64,000 nucleotides of DNA from Prosthecobacter gellanilyticus (GTDB lineage: Bacteria > Verrucomicrobiota > Verrucomicrobiia > Verrucomicrobiales > Verrucomicrobiaceae), in assembly GCF_007992435.1 (NCBI RefSeq), contig NZ_BKAG01000002.1, positions 186,001 to 250,000 of the forward strand, given 5' to 3'. Below are positions 52,626 through 60,403 of the stretch, piece by piece. Each line of letters starts with the position of its first letter. Within the stretch, counting starts at the first letter, position 1. A program made the translations under genes and the position numbers. A model generated the notes under the pieces. The model did not search any database, was not told where the DNA came from, and was given only the letters and a program-made list of their open reading frames with translations.

Positions 52626-54116
52626 TCACGGCTTCCCATAGTCTGCACCCGTCAGACTTGTGAGCACCGACTTCTGCCAGTCACGCAGCTTCACTTGAAG
52701 CTTCTCGGCAACGTTCGCCTTCTCACTGAAGAGATTCGTCTTCTCCGCGAGATCCACATCCAGATCAAAAAGCTCCCGCTTCGGTTCGCCCTTCTTCTGT
52801 TCATGAATCACCAGCTTGAAGTGACCATCGATGATCGCTCGCGGCCCGAGGTAGTCCGCCTCACTCACCACAGGATGACGGAAGTTGCTAAAATCACGCG
52901 TTGCCTTGCCTGCCGCTAGCTTGGCGAGCGGTGTGGTGCCTAACTGTAGTTCAGGATCGATATAGGGCACCGGAGTTGCGTCCTTTTTCAAATGGCCGAT
53001 GTCAAAGCACCAGAAGGCCAGGGGACTCCCGCGCTCGGTCATCTTATCATCCAGCAGAGGCGTGAGGTCGATCCCATCCAGCGGGCGTGTAGGCACGGCC
53101 TGTCCGGTCAATGCGCAGATCGTCGGCAGCAGATCGCTGGTGCAGGCACGCACCTCCGTGCTGCGCGGCTTGGGGATGCGCGCAGGCCACTCGATCAATC
53201 CCGGCACCAGCGTGCCCGCCTCATAGACCACGCCTTTCACACCACGATGCGGCGAAGCCAGTGAGGCATCGGGTGAGGTGCCATTGTCACCGCAATAGAA
53301 GAGCAGGGTGTCTTGTTTCAATCCTTGTTCGGCCAGATGCTTCCTCAGCGTGCCGATGGCACGGTCCATGGCCGTGATCTCCGCGTAGCGTTCGCGCAGC
53401 ACATCGCCCAGAGGGCGCTGCACCTGGGCACCTGTTTCATTTGAAGTCAGGCGCACCTTCTTGGTCGCATACTTCGCGGGCAGATCATCATAGAGTGCCA
53501 GATCCTCCGGCAGGCCGCTGTAGGGCTCATGCGGTGATCCAAACCACACGACCGTGAAGAAGGGCTTCTTATCCTGCTTCGCTTTATCGATGAAGGCCAT
53601 GGCCTCGCGGATCAGGATCTCTGAGCTTTCGCCCTTGAAGACCTCGGGCGGTCCGCCATCACGCGAGAACGATGGGTTCAGCTCAAAGAAGTTATCGTGT
53701 GAAAGCCAGGTATGAAAGCCCATCGCTCCTGGCGAGACGGGCGACTCCTTCTTCACCGCACCGACATGCCATTTGCCAAAGTGTCCGCATTGATAGCCTG
53801 CCTTCGAAAGGATGTGCGCCGTGCTGATCTCTTCGGGACGCATGGACCAGCCAGGGGCAAAGGTGCCCATGCGGTTCGGGTGCCGTCCCGTGAGAAAGCT
53901 CGCGCGGGTGGGCGAGCAGCTCGGATGCGCCGCATGAAACCTCTCCAGCTTCAGCCCGCTCACCGCCATTTCATCAAGCGTTGGTGTCTTCACATGCGGA
54001 TGCCCGTGATACCCTGTCTCCTCCCACCCATGATCATCCCCCATAAGCAGGATGATGTTTGGTGAAGCGGCCCATGACGAGGCGGCGAGAAGCAGGCTGG
54101 CGAGGATGATCTTCAT
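52626..54116 (-). CDS. Exported arylsulfatase-type sulfatase
   Basis: 496 residues with a signal peptide (MKIILASLLLAASSWAAS). The formylglycine motif CSPTR (Cys67) is in AAHPSCSPTRASFLTGRHPNRMG, so a Cys-type sulfatase matured by a formylglycine-generating enzyme. SPNIILLMGDDHGWEETG supplies the metal aspartates and FGKWHVG the conserved Lys and His. YCGDNGTSPDASL is the second half site. It would remove sulfate esters from glycans in the periplasm or outside. Neighbours are a dihydroorotase upstream and the STN-like protein downstream, so no sulfatase cluster is here. Confidence 0.92.
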   Translation of the reverse strand: MKIILASLLLAASSWAASPNIILLMGDDHGWEETGYHGHPHVKTPTLDEMAVSGLKLERFHAAHPSCSPTRASFLTGRHPNRMGTFAPGWSMRPEEISTAHILSKAGYQCGHFGKWHVGAVKKESPVSPGAMGFHTWLSHDNFFELNPSFSRDGGPPEVFKGESSEILIREAMAFIDKAKQDKKPFFTVVWFGSPHEPYSGLPEDLALYDDLPAKYATKKVRLTSNETGAQVQRPLGDVLRERYAEITAMDRAIGTLRKHLAEQGLKQDTLLFYCGDNGTSPDASLASPHRGVKGVVYEAGTLVPGLIEWPARIPKPRSTEVRACTSDLLPTICALTGQAVPTRPLDGIDLTPLLDDKMTERGSPLAFWCFDIGHLKKDATPVPYIDPELQLGTTPLAKLAAGKATRDFSNFRHPVVSEADYLGPRAIIDGHFKLVIHEQKKGEPKRELFDLDVDLAEKTNLFSEKANVAEKLQVKLRDWQKSVLTSLTGADYGKP

Positions 54117-54189
54117 GGCTGGTTCTCATGCCAAACGCATGCCCCCGCCCAGTCGTTTCTCTCCTTTTGGACCTTTATGTTCCAAAAGA

Positions 54190-55470
54190 CTATCTCACCA
54201 GCAGTTCCTCACCCCGGTAAATCACCCGTTCCACCATGCCCTTCAGTGTCTGGTCGATGAACGGTGTGTTGATGCTCTTCGACTTCATGAAGTCTTGCGT
54301 GAAGGTCATGCTGCGTTCCGGATTGAAAACGATGAACTCAGCGAGTCCGCCTTCCTTCACCGGCACGGGGGCCAGCTTCATCATGCGGCGCGGCTCGGCG
54401 GAGTAGCGCTTTACGATCAAGCCCCAGTCGAGGATGCCCTTGCTCACGAAGTGATGGAAAAGGCTCGGCAGCGCGGTTTCCAGTCCGGTGATGCCGAAGG
54501 GAGCGCTGGCGAAGTCCTGGTTCTTCTCGAACGGCGTGTGCGGCGAGTGATCGGTGACGATGACATCAAACCAGCCGTCCTTCAGCCCATTCAGCAGCGC
54601 TGCGTTGTCCTCCGCCGTGCGCAGCGGCGGGTTCATCTTGTAGTTTGTGTCGTAGTTGCCGATGTGCTCCTGATTGAAGATGAGATGCTGCGGAGTGATC
54701 TCGCAGGTCACACGGATGCCGCGGTCCTTCGCACGCTTGATCGTGCTCATGCCTTCGGCGGTGGTCACGTGCTGGATGTTGAGGTGCACGCCCGTGTATT
54801 CCGCGAGGCGGACATCCCGTGAGATGCCGATCTCCTCGCTGATGCTCGGCATGCCCGGCAGTCCCAGGGCATAACTAACTTTGCCTTCATGCATGCAGCC
54901 CTTGCCGGACAGATCCTTGATCTCGCAGTGGCTGGCGATCGGCATGTCGAAATGCTTGGCATACTCCATCGCACGGCGCAGCACCTGCGGATTGTCGACC
55001 GCGTGACCATTGTCCGAGAGCATCACCGCACCTGCTGACTTCATGCCGGCGATGCCCGCCAGCTCCTCGCCCTTTCGCCCCTTCGTGATCGCACCCGCGA
55101 CATAGATGCTAGAGCCGATGCGTGCTCGGCGGGCGCTTTCCAGCACCGTGCGCACCACACCTGCATTGTCGATGGTTGGGGATGTGTTCGCCATCATGAC
55201 GAAGCCAGTCACCCCACCATTAATCGCGGCCTCGGCACAGCTTCCGATGTTTTCCTTGTCCTCATGCCCGGGTTCGCGCGCATGCACATGGATGTCAAAC
55301 ATGGCCGGCATGAGGATGCGGCCCTGGCAGTCGATGACCTCGCAGTCACTCACACCGCTGATCGTGGGCGCCACGCCAATGATGCGGTCACCTTCCACAA
55401 GCACATCACCAAGCTGGAGTTGGGAGCTGTCTTCGGAGGCGATCTGGGCTTGGTGGTAAAGGCGTTTCAT
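54190..55470 (-). CDS. pyrC: Dihydroorotase
   Basis: 426 residues from ATG 55470 (MKRLYHQAQIASED); ATGs at 55488 and 55524 are weaker choices. Metal-site motifs: DIHVHAREPGHEDKE (His61, His63), SHCE, HVTTAEG and VTDHSPH. TNYKMNPPLRT is the substrate-binding stretch. It forms dihydroorotate in pyrimidine synthesis. The usual metal-bridging position reads VMLSDNGHAV. A weak hairpin (54164-54171 with 54181-54188) follows the stop but has no T run. It is divergent from the epimerase gene. Confidence 0.93.
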   Translation of the reverse strand: MKRLYHQAQIASEDSSQLQLGDVLVEGDRIIGVAPTISGVSDCEVIDCQGRILMPAMFDIHVHAREPGHEDKENIGSCAEAAINGGVTGFVMMANTSPTIDNAGVVRTVLESARRARIGSSIYVAGAITKGRKGEELAGIAGMKSAGAVMLSDNGHAVDNPQVLRRAMEYAKHFDMPIASHCEIKDLSGKGCMHEGKVSYALGLPGMPSISEEIGISRDVRLAEYTGVHLNIQHVTTAEGMSTIKRAKDRGIRVTCEITPQHLIFNQEHIGNYDTNYKMNPPLRTAEDNAALLNGLKDGWFDVIVTDHSPHTPFEKNQDFASAPFGITGLETALPSLFHHFVSKGILDWGLIVKRYSAEPRRMMKLAPVPVKEGGLAEFIVFNPERSMTFTQDFMKSKSINTPFIDQTLKGMVERVIYRGEELLVR

Positions 55471-55586
55471 GCGGCGGGATGCGCCCATGATGAAGCGGCG
55501 GCGCGGAGGGTCAAGGGAGGTCAATCAGGACTGTTGGAGTAACGAAGTTGCCAAAGGTGGGCACCTGCGGATGGTGCGCCCCTCAC

Positions 55587-56549
55587 ATGCCCAGCTCATC
55601 ACGTTTGGAAATCAAAGCTCTCGTCACCGGCGGTGCCGGATTCATCGGTGGACACATCGCCCAGGCCCTGGTGGCACGCGGTGCCAAAGTGGTGGTGCTG
55701 GACGACCTCAGCACGGGCGATCCCGTGAATCTGGCCTGGGCCGGTGGTAGTAACTCAGTCGAGTTCGTGAAGGGCTGCGTCTCCGACTCCGCCCTGGTGA
55801 AAAAGCTCGTTCAGGGCTGTGACTGGGTCTTCCATGAGGGGGCCATCGCCTCCGTGCCTCAGTCCGTGGCTCAGCCCGTCGAGAGCAGTCAGGTGAACCT
55901 GGATGCCTCCCTCGGCCTGCTTGTGGCCGCACGCGATGCCAAGGTGAAGCGTTTCATGTTCGCCTCCTCCGCCGCGATCTATGGCGATACCGAGGCCCCG
56001 CTGAAGCATGAATCAGATCCCGTCCTGCCATTGACCCCCTACGGCCTGCAAAAATACGCCAGCGAGCGCTATGGCCAGATGTTTCACCAGCTCTACGGCC
56101 TCGAAACCGTGGCCCTGCGCTACTTCAATGTTTTCGGACCACGCCAGAGTTTCAATTCTCCCTACTCTGGCGTCATCGCCCGCTTCTGCACCCTGATGCT
56201 TCGCGGTGAACCCCCCACCATCTTTGGTGACGGCCTGCAATCCCGCGATTTTGCCTATATCGACAACGTCGTCGCCGCAAACCTCCTCGCTGCCGAGCGC
56301 CCCGCTGAAAATGTCGCAGGCCGTGTCTTTAACATCGCCGGAGGCACCAGCGTGACTTTGCTCGACCTTATTGCCGAGCTGAACAAGCTTACCGGCCAGA
56401 GCATCGTCCCCAAGCATGAGCCCGGCCGCTGCGGCGATATCCGCCACTCCGCCGCCGATCTCACCGCCTCCCGCACCGATCTCGCCTATGAGCCGCAGGT
56501 CACTTGGCAGGAAGGCCTGAAGCACACGTTGGATTTTTATCGGGTGTAA
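55587..56549 (+). CDS. NAD-dependent sugar-nucleotide epimerase/dehydratase (UDP-glucose 4-epimerase-like)
   Basis: 320 residues from ATG 55587 (MPSSSRLEIKALVTGGAGFIGGHIAQAL). The nucleotide motif GGAGFIG, the SDR catalytic Tyr-Lys in YGLQKYASERYGQMF, and the Ser/Ala of FASSAAIYGD are intact. LRYFNVFGPRQ and GDGLQSRDFAYIDNVV are typical of extended SDR epimerases (GalE/WbpP type). Substrate is probably a UDP-sugar used for envelope polysaccharide. The exact sugar cannot be decided. It ends 25 bases before the repeat element at 56574. Confidence 0.88.
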   Translation: MPSSSRLEIKALVTGGAGFIGGHIAQALVARGAKVVVLDDLSTGDPVNLAWAGGSNSVEFVKGCVSDSALVKKLVQGCDWVFHEGAIASVPQSVAQPVESSQVNLDASLGLLVAARDAKVKRFMFASSAAIYGDTEAPLKHESDPVLPLTPYGLQKYASERYGQMFHQLYGLETVALRYFNVFGPRQSFNSPYSGVIARFCTLMLRGEPPTIFGDGLQSRDFAYIDNVVAANLLAAERPAENVAGRVFNIAGGTSVTLLDLIAELNKLTGQSIVPKHEPGRCGDIRHSAADLTASRTDLAYEPQVTWQEGLKHTLDFYRV

Positions 56550-56573
56550 GGTGGTGAGTCCGCCGATGACGAT

Positions 56574-56745
56574 GAAGTCGCGGAGCGTCCCGGACTGCGG
56601 TGGCAGAGATGCACGGGCCACCGTGCATCGTCGACACCGCTATCGATCGCAGATGACGCGTTCCTGTTTCGAAGACCTCCTCCGCGTGCACAGCGGCGTC
56701 GCGCGTGAGCGCTTCCCGCCGCACTCCACGACGCTCCGCGCCTTC
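56574..56745. repeat. MITE-like inverted-repeat element (172 bp) with 16-nt terminal repeats
   Basis: Terminal arms 56574-56589 and 56730-56745 match inverted at 15 of 16 positions (GCGGAGCGTC/GACGCTCCGC perfect). A central hairpin, GATGCACGG (56608-56616) with CCGTGCATC (56621-56629), is enclosed by GCGGTG (56597-56602) and CACCGC (56635-56640). It carries no gene. It fills the convergent gap between the epimerase gene and the cyclophilin gene. No target duplication is evident. Confidence 0.85.
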
Positions 56746-56770
56746 AACATCAACCACGCATTCGTCCCAC

Positions 56771-56800
56771 AAAAAAGCGGAGCCTGAAACCAGGCTCCGC
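56771..56800 (-). terminator. Rho-independent terminator of the cyclophilin gene
   Basis: Stem GCGGAGCCTG (56777-56786) with CAGGCTCCGC (56791-56800), 4-nt loop, then a T run on the minus strand (A run 56771-56776). It is 31 bases after the stop at 56832. Confidence 0.9.
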
Positions 56801-56831
56801 GATGAAAAATCAAAGCTGCAGACGATACTGA

Positions 56832-57431
56832 TTACTCAGCGATCTTCACGCTCTTGATGAGGATCGGCTCGGATGGCACGTCACCGTGAGGGCCGCTGCG
56901 GCCGGTGGGCACGCTGACGATGGCGTCACAGATGTCCAGACCCTTGGTCACCTTGCCAAAAACGGCGTAGCCGTAGCCGTCGAAGCTTGGGTAGTCGAGG
57001 TTGGCGTTGTTCTTCACGTTGATGAAGAACTGGCTGGTGGCGCTGTTTGGGTTGCTTGTGCGGGCCATGGCGATGGTGCCACGGTCATTCTTGAGGCCGT
57101 TCTTGGACTCGATGGAGATCGGGGCATCCACAGCCTTCTGGTTCATGTCAGGGGTGAACCCACCGCCCTGGATCATAAAGCCTGGAATGCAGCGATGGAA
57201 GATCAGGCCGTCATAATGGCCCTTCTTCACATACTTCACGAAGTTCTCAACGGTGATCGGCGCCTTGGCGGCATCGAGCTCGAGTTCGATGGTGCCTTTG
57301 CTGGTCTCCATCACGATTTTGACAGGTTTGGCTTCACTCACGGGTTTGGTTTCCTCCTGGGCTTGGGTAATTCCGGTCAGGCCTGCAAACGCGAGAACGA
57401 GGGCGGCAAGAGTCGGTAGTTGGGTTTTCAT
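56832..57431 (-). CDS. Exported peptidyl-prolyl cis-trans isomerase (cyclophilin)
   Basis: 199 residues with a signal peptide (LAALVLAFAGLTGITQAQ). The cyclophilin core has GTIELELDAAKAPITVENFVKYVKKGHYDGLIFHRCIPGFMIQGGGFT, containing the catalytic Arg (FHR) and the Phe-Met/Gln core, plus NSATSQFFINV and YAVFGKVTKGLD. It catalyses proline isomerisation during folding of envelope proteins. The gene stands alone with its own terminator. Confidence 0.93.
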   Translation of the reverse strand: MKTQLPTLAALVLAFAGLTGITQAQEETKPVSEAKPVKIVMETSKGTIELELDAAKAPITVENFVKYVKKGHYDGLIFHRCIPGFMIQGGGFTPDMNQKAVDAPISIESKNGLKNDRGTIAMARTSNPNSATSQFFINVKNNANLDYPSFDGYGYAVFGKVTKGLDICDAIVSVPTGRSGPHGDVPSEPILIKSVKIAE

Positions 57432-57498
57432 GGATGGGTTAAGTTGGGTAGAACGGGAAAGAGCAGCGGTTCGGCGCTGTTTGCAATTTCCTTTTCGT

Positions 57499-58299
57499 CT
57501 ATGCCTGCTGAACCGGATTGGTCAGACTGCCGATGCCCTCGATTTCGATGGTGACGGAATCGCCAGCCTTCATCCACACCGGGGGCTTGCGGGCCATGCC
57601 CACGCCATGCGGCGTGCCGGTGATGATCACGGTGCCAGGCAGCAGCGTGGTGTCCGAGCTGAGGAACTCGATGAGGCGCGGCACGTCAAAGATCATGTCA
57701 CTGGTGCTCCAGTCCTGCATGGTCTCGCCATTCAGGATGGTCTTGATCTTGAGCGCGTTTGGATTCGGGATCTCGTCGCGAGTCACCAGCACGGGACCCA
57801 GCGGGCAGAAAGTATCAAAGGTCTTGCCGCGGCACCACTGGCCGCCACCGCCGTTTTTCTGCCAGTCACGGGCGCTCACATCATTCGCGCAAGTGTAACC
57901 CAGCACATAGTTCAGCGCGTCTGCCTTGCTGACATTGCGCGCAGCCTTGCCGATGACGACAGCCAGCTCGCACTCATAGTCCACGCTGTCACTCTTCAGC
58001 ACGGAAGGTAGCAGGATCGGATCTCCCGGATTCTGCACCGCGGCAGGGTTCTTGATGAAGAGCACTGGATTCTCAGGAATGGCAGCGCCGCTCTCTTCCG
58101 CATGAAATTTGTAGTTCAGGCCGATGCAGAGGATGATGCGCGGCTCCACCGGGGCGAGAAGCTTGGCCACGTCAGCCTTGCGGTCGGTGACTTTGTAGGA
58201 ACCAAAGATATCGCCCTCGATGACGAGCGCGGAGCCGTCAGATTGCTGGGAGGCGTAGTTGGTCTGGCCGGAGGAGTCGGAGTAACGGATGATTTTCAT
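57499..58299 (-). CDS. Fumarylacetoacetate hydrolase-family protein
   Basis: 266 residues. Conserved FAH stretches are ILCIGLNYKFHAEESGAAIPENPVLFIKNPAAV, DYECELAVVIGKAARN (acidic metal ligands) and GTVIITGTPHGVGMARKPPVWMKAGDSVTIEIEGIG. Such enzymes cleave or isomerise carbon-carbon bonds in aromatic or keto-acid catabolism, or act as oxaloacetate decarboxylases. The stop and start overlap the hisA-like gene by 4 bases (58296-58299), so the two are translated together although their pathways differ. Confidence 0.88.
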   Translation of the reverse strand: MKIIRYSDSSGQTNYASQQSDGSALVIEGDIFGSYKVTDRKADVAKLLAPVEPRIILCIGLNYKFHAEESGAAIPENPVLFIKNPAAVQNPGDPILLPSVLKSDSVDYECELAVVIGKAARNVSKADALNYVLGYTCANDVSARDWQKNGGGGQWCRGKTFDTFCPLGPVLVTRDEIPNPNALKIKTILNGETMQDWSTSDMIFDVPRLIEFLSSDTTLLPGTVIITGTPHGVGMARKPPVWMKAGDSVTIEIEGIGSLTNPVQQA

Positions 58300-59081
58300 G
58301 CGGGAAGGTTGGGCGAAGTTCTACGGTTGAAAGCGAGCAAATCTGCATAGCGAACACCGCTTCCGCCAAAAAGATCGAGCGCGCTGCCCACAGTGGCATC
58401 GACTCGTCCGTCGCTCAGTTGCTGGATGCGATGCAGATCCTCGATGCGATGAATGCCGCCGGCATAGGTCATGGCAACCGGACTGTGCTGGCCGAGGAAA
58501 GAGACCAGCGCTTCATCGATGCCCTCGCACTTGCCCTCGACATCCACGGCATGGATGAGGAACTCATCACAATGCGCGGCGAGGTGCTTCAGCGTTTCAG
58601 GCGTCACATGAAGATCGGTCAAAGTCTGCCAGCGGTTCATCGCGACCGTCCAGCCATCGCCCGTGGCCTTGCAGCTCAGGTCGATCACGAGGCGTTCCTT
58701 GCCCGCGGCGGCGACCATCTTGTTCAGTCGAGTCTCGGAGAAAGTTCCATCTGTTTCAAAGAGATAGCTGGTGACGATCACATGACTGGCACCCGCAGCG
58801 AGATACTCCTCCGCATTGCACGGGCGGATGCCGCCACCGAGCTGCAGTCCGCCAGGAAAGGCACCGAGGGCAGCCTTCGCGGCATCCTCATTGTTAGGCC
58901 CGAGCATGATCACATGGCCGCCGGGAAGATCATCTTTTTGATACAGCTCACCATACCAGGCGGAGTCACGATCACTGACGAAATTTGTTTTGAGGCCGCT
59001 GCCGGAGTCGCTCAACGTGGAGCCGACGATCTGTTTGACTTGGCCGGAGTGGAGATCAATGCAGGGGCGGAAGCGGGTCAT
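58296..59081 (-). CDS. hisA: Eukaryotic-type phosphoribosylformimino-5-aminoimidazole carboxamide ribotide isomerase
   Basis: 261 residues from ATG 59081 (MTRFRPCIDLHSGQVKQIVGSTL); an ATG 6 bases upstream is an alternative. The opening RPCIDLHSGQVKQIVG, then SAWYGELYQKDDLPGGHVIMLGPNNEDAAKAALGAFPGGLQLGGGI and AMTYAGGIHRIEDLHRI, matches the HIS6-like eukaryotic branch of HisA more than the usual bacterial one. The catalytic Asp is in PCIDLH. It carries out step four of histidine synthesis. It overlaps the FAH gene by 4 bases and is the first gene of that pair, 20 bases downstream of the tRNA-Gln gene. Confidence 0.88.
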   Translation of the reverse strand: MTRFRPCIDLHSGQVKQIVGSTLSDSGSGLKTNFVSDRDSAWYGELYQKDDLPGGHVIMLGPNNEDAAKAALGAFPGGLQLGGGIRPCNAEEYLAAGASHVIVTSYLFETDGTFSETRLNKMVAAAGKERLVIDLSCKATGDGWTVAMNRWQTLTDLHVTPETLKHLAAHCDEFLIHAVDVEGKCEGIDEALVSFLGQHSPVAMTYAGGIHRIEDLHRIQQLSDGRVDATVGSALDLFGGSGVRYADLLAFNRRTSPNLPA

Positions 59082-59100
59082 TAGCACTAGCCACCGTGGG

Positions 59101-59174
59101 TGGTTACCCCGTAAGGACTCGAACCTTAAACGAGAGAATCAAAATCTCCTGTGTTACCATTACACCACGGGGTA
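59101..59174 (-). tRNA. tRNA-Gln (UUG), CCA encoded
   Basis: The minus strand folds into a complete cloverleaf. The acceptor stem is TACCCCG with CGGGGTA, followed by discriminator A and encoded CCA (59103-59101). The anticodon loop TTTTGAT gives anticodon TTG, the T loop is GGTTCGAGTCC and the D loop GTAATGGTAAC. Length is 74 nt including CCA. Confidence 0.93.
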
Positions 59175-59283
59175 ATGCGGTGAGAGCGTGAAAATAGGGA
59201 GTCATCACCGATGTGCAACCATTTTGGCATGCTGCGTGTGATCGTGGCGGCGAAGACCCGACCTGGGGCTCCGCCATAAGCTC

Positions 59284-59316
59284 AAAACAAAAGCGGAACC
59301 CCTCTCGGAGTTCCGC
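59284..59316 (-). terminator. Terminator of the EF-hand gene
   Basis: GCGGAAC (59293-59299) pairs with GTTCCGC (59310-59316), and CC with GG inside, leaving a TCTC loop. The minus strand continues TTTTGTTTTG (59292-59284). It is 25 bases after the stop at 59342. Confidence 0.78.
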
Positions 59317-59341
59317 CTTGTGAATCACTTAGTGCCAGAAA

Positions 59342-60214
59342 TCAGGCTGGATCCTTTTTCGGAGCTTCAGCCTCAGGGCGTGGGCTGCCGGTGCCACCTT
59401 CCTGGGGAGGACGACGGAATCCACCGCCTTCGCCACCACCGCCAGGGCCGCCTTCACCGCCGGGACGGCGCATGCCCGGACCTCCAGGTCCGCCTGGGCC
59501 GCCAGGACCACCCTGACCGCCGCGCATCATGCCGCGCATGCGTTCCATGCCGGCCTTCATCTCGTCCTTGGTCACCTTGCCGTCCTGGTTTTCATCCATG
59601 CGGCCAAAGCGGGTTTCGATCTCCTGCTTGGAGAACTCAATGTACTCAGCCTTGTCGACACCGCCGTCGGCGTTCTTGTCCATACGACCATAGATGTCAT
59701 CAAGGTTGAAGCCACCAGGACCTCCAGGTCCGCCGGGGCCACCAGGACCTCCTGGACGTCCGCCTTCACCGCCGGGTGGGCGGCCACCTTCGGGTGGTGC
59801 TGGACGGTTTCCACCTTCAGGGGCGGGCGGAGGGGCAGGGCGCTCACCTTCAGCCGCAGTGCCTGGGGGACGGCGGAAACCGCCTTCCGGGCTGCCGCTT
59901 CCTTCACCGCCTGGACGGCGCATGCCTTCGCGCATCCGCTCACCGATCTGGCCCATCTCAGCCTGGTCGACGAAACCGTCGCCATTGGCGTCCATCTTGG
60001 AGAAGCGGTCGCCATTGTCGCGCTTGGAGAATTCGTTGAACTCTTCCTGGCTGATCTTGCCGTCGGAATTTGCGTCAGCGCGCTTCAGGAATTCGCCGAT
60101 GCGGCTGCCGGCGCCTTCACCTTTGCCCTTCGGGGCGCCGTCTTGGGCGACGGCCATGCATGTGCCCAGGGCGAGGAAGCCGAGGCCAGAGAGGAACTTT
60201 GAGGTTGGTTTCAT
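59342..60214 (-). CDS. Exported EF-hand protein with collagen-like Gly-Pro repeats
   Basis: 290 residues with a signal peptide (LSGLGFLALGTCMAVAQD). Four EF-hand loops are seen: DANSDGKISQEE (47-58), DANGDGFVDQAE (75-86), DKNADGGVDKAE (179-190) and DENQDGKVTKDE (207-218). Between the two pairs (about 100-170) and after the last lies Gly/Pro/Arg/Glu-rich low complexity with GGPGGPGG collagen-like runs. It probably binds calcium outside the cell as a structural or adhesive protein. Such EF-hand/Gly-Pro proteins are common in Planctomycetes and Verrucomicrobia. The DNA is very GC-rich and repetitive, so length may vary between strains. Confidence 0.88.
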   Translation of the reverse strand: MKPTSKFLSGLGFLALGTCMAVAQDGAPKGKGEGAGSRIGEFLKRADANSDGKISQEEFNEFSKRDNGDRFSKMDANGDGFVDQAEMGQIGERMREGMRRPGGEGSGSPEGGFRRPPGTAAEGERPAPPPAPEGGNRPAPPEGGRPPGGEGGRPGGPGGPGGPGGPGGFNLDDIYGRMDKNADGGVDKAEYIEFSKQEIETRFGRMDENQDGKVTKDEMKAGMERMRGMMRGGQGGPGGPGGPGGPGMRRPGGEGGPGGGGEGGGFRRPPQEGGTGSPRPEAEAPKKDPA

Positions 60215-60403
60215 AGTGGGGATGAGTGTCTGAATGATCGACGGGGGCTGAAACCAAGCTGAGGGAGGGCAGTTGCGCAGGTTTGCAAAAATGATCCTCA
60301 GCGATGCCTGTGAGCTCCGCTTTCCAGAATGCTTTAGCCGTCTCTAAAGGCGCACTTTTTCATTCGTCACGCGCTGCCTGCTCGCCATCATCGGCGCTCC
60401 CGC

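Noticed and set aside
54164..54188. Hairpin after the dihydroorotase stop as a terminator
   Set aside because: The 8-bp stem is AT-rich and no T run follows on the minus strand.
59450..59780. Repeats in the Gly-Pro gene that could look like a direct-repeat array
   Set aside because: They are in-frame collagen-like codons with no regular spacers; not a CRISPR array.
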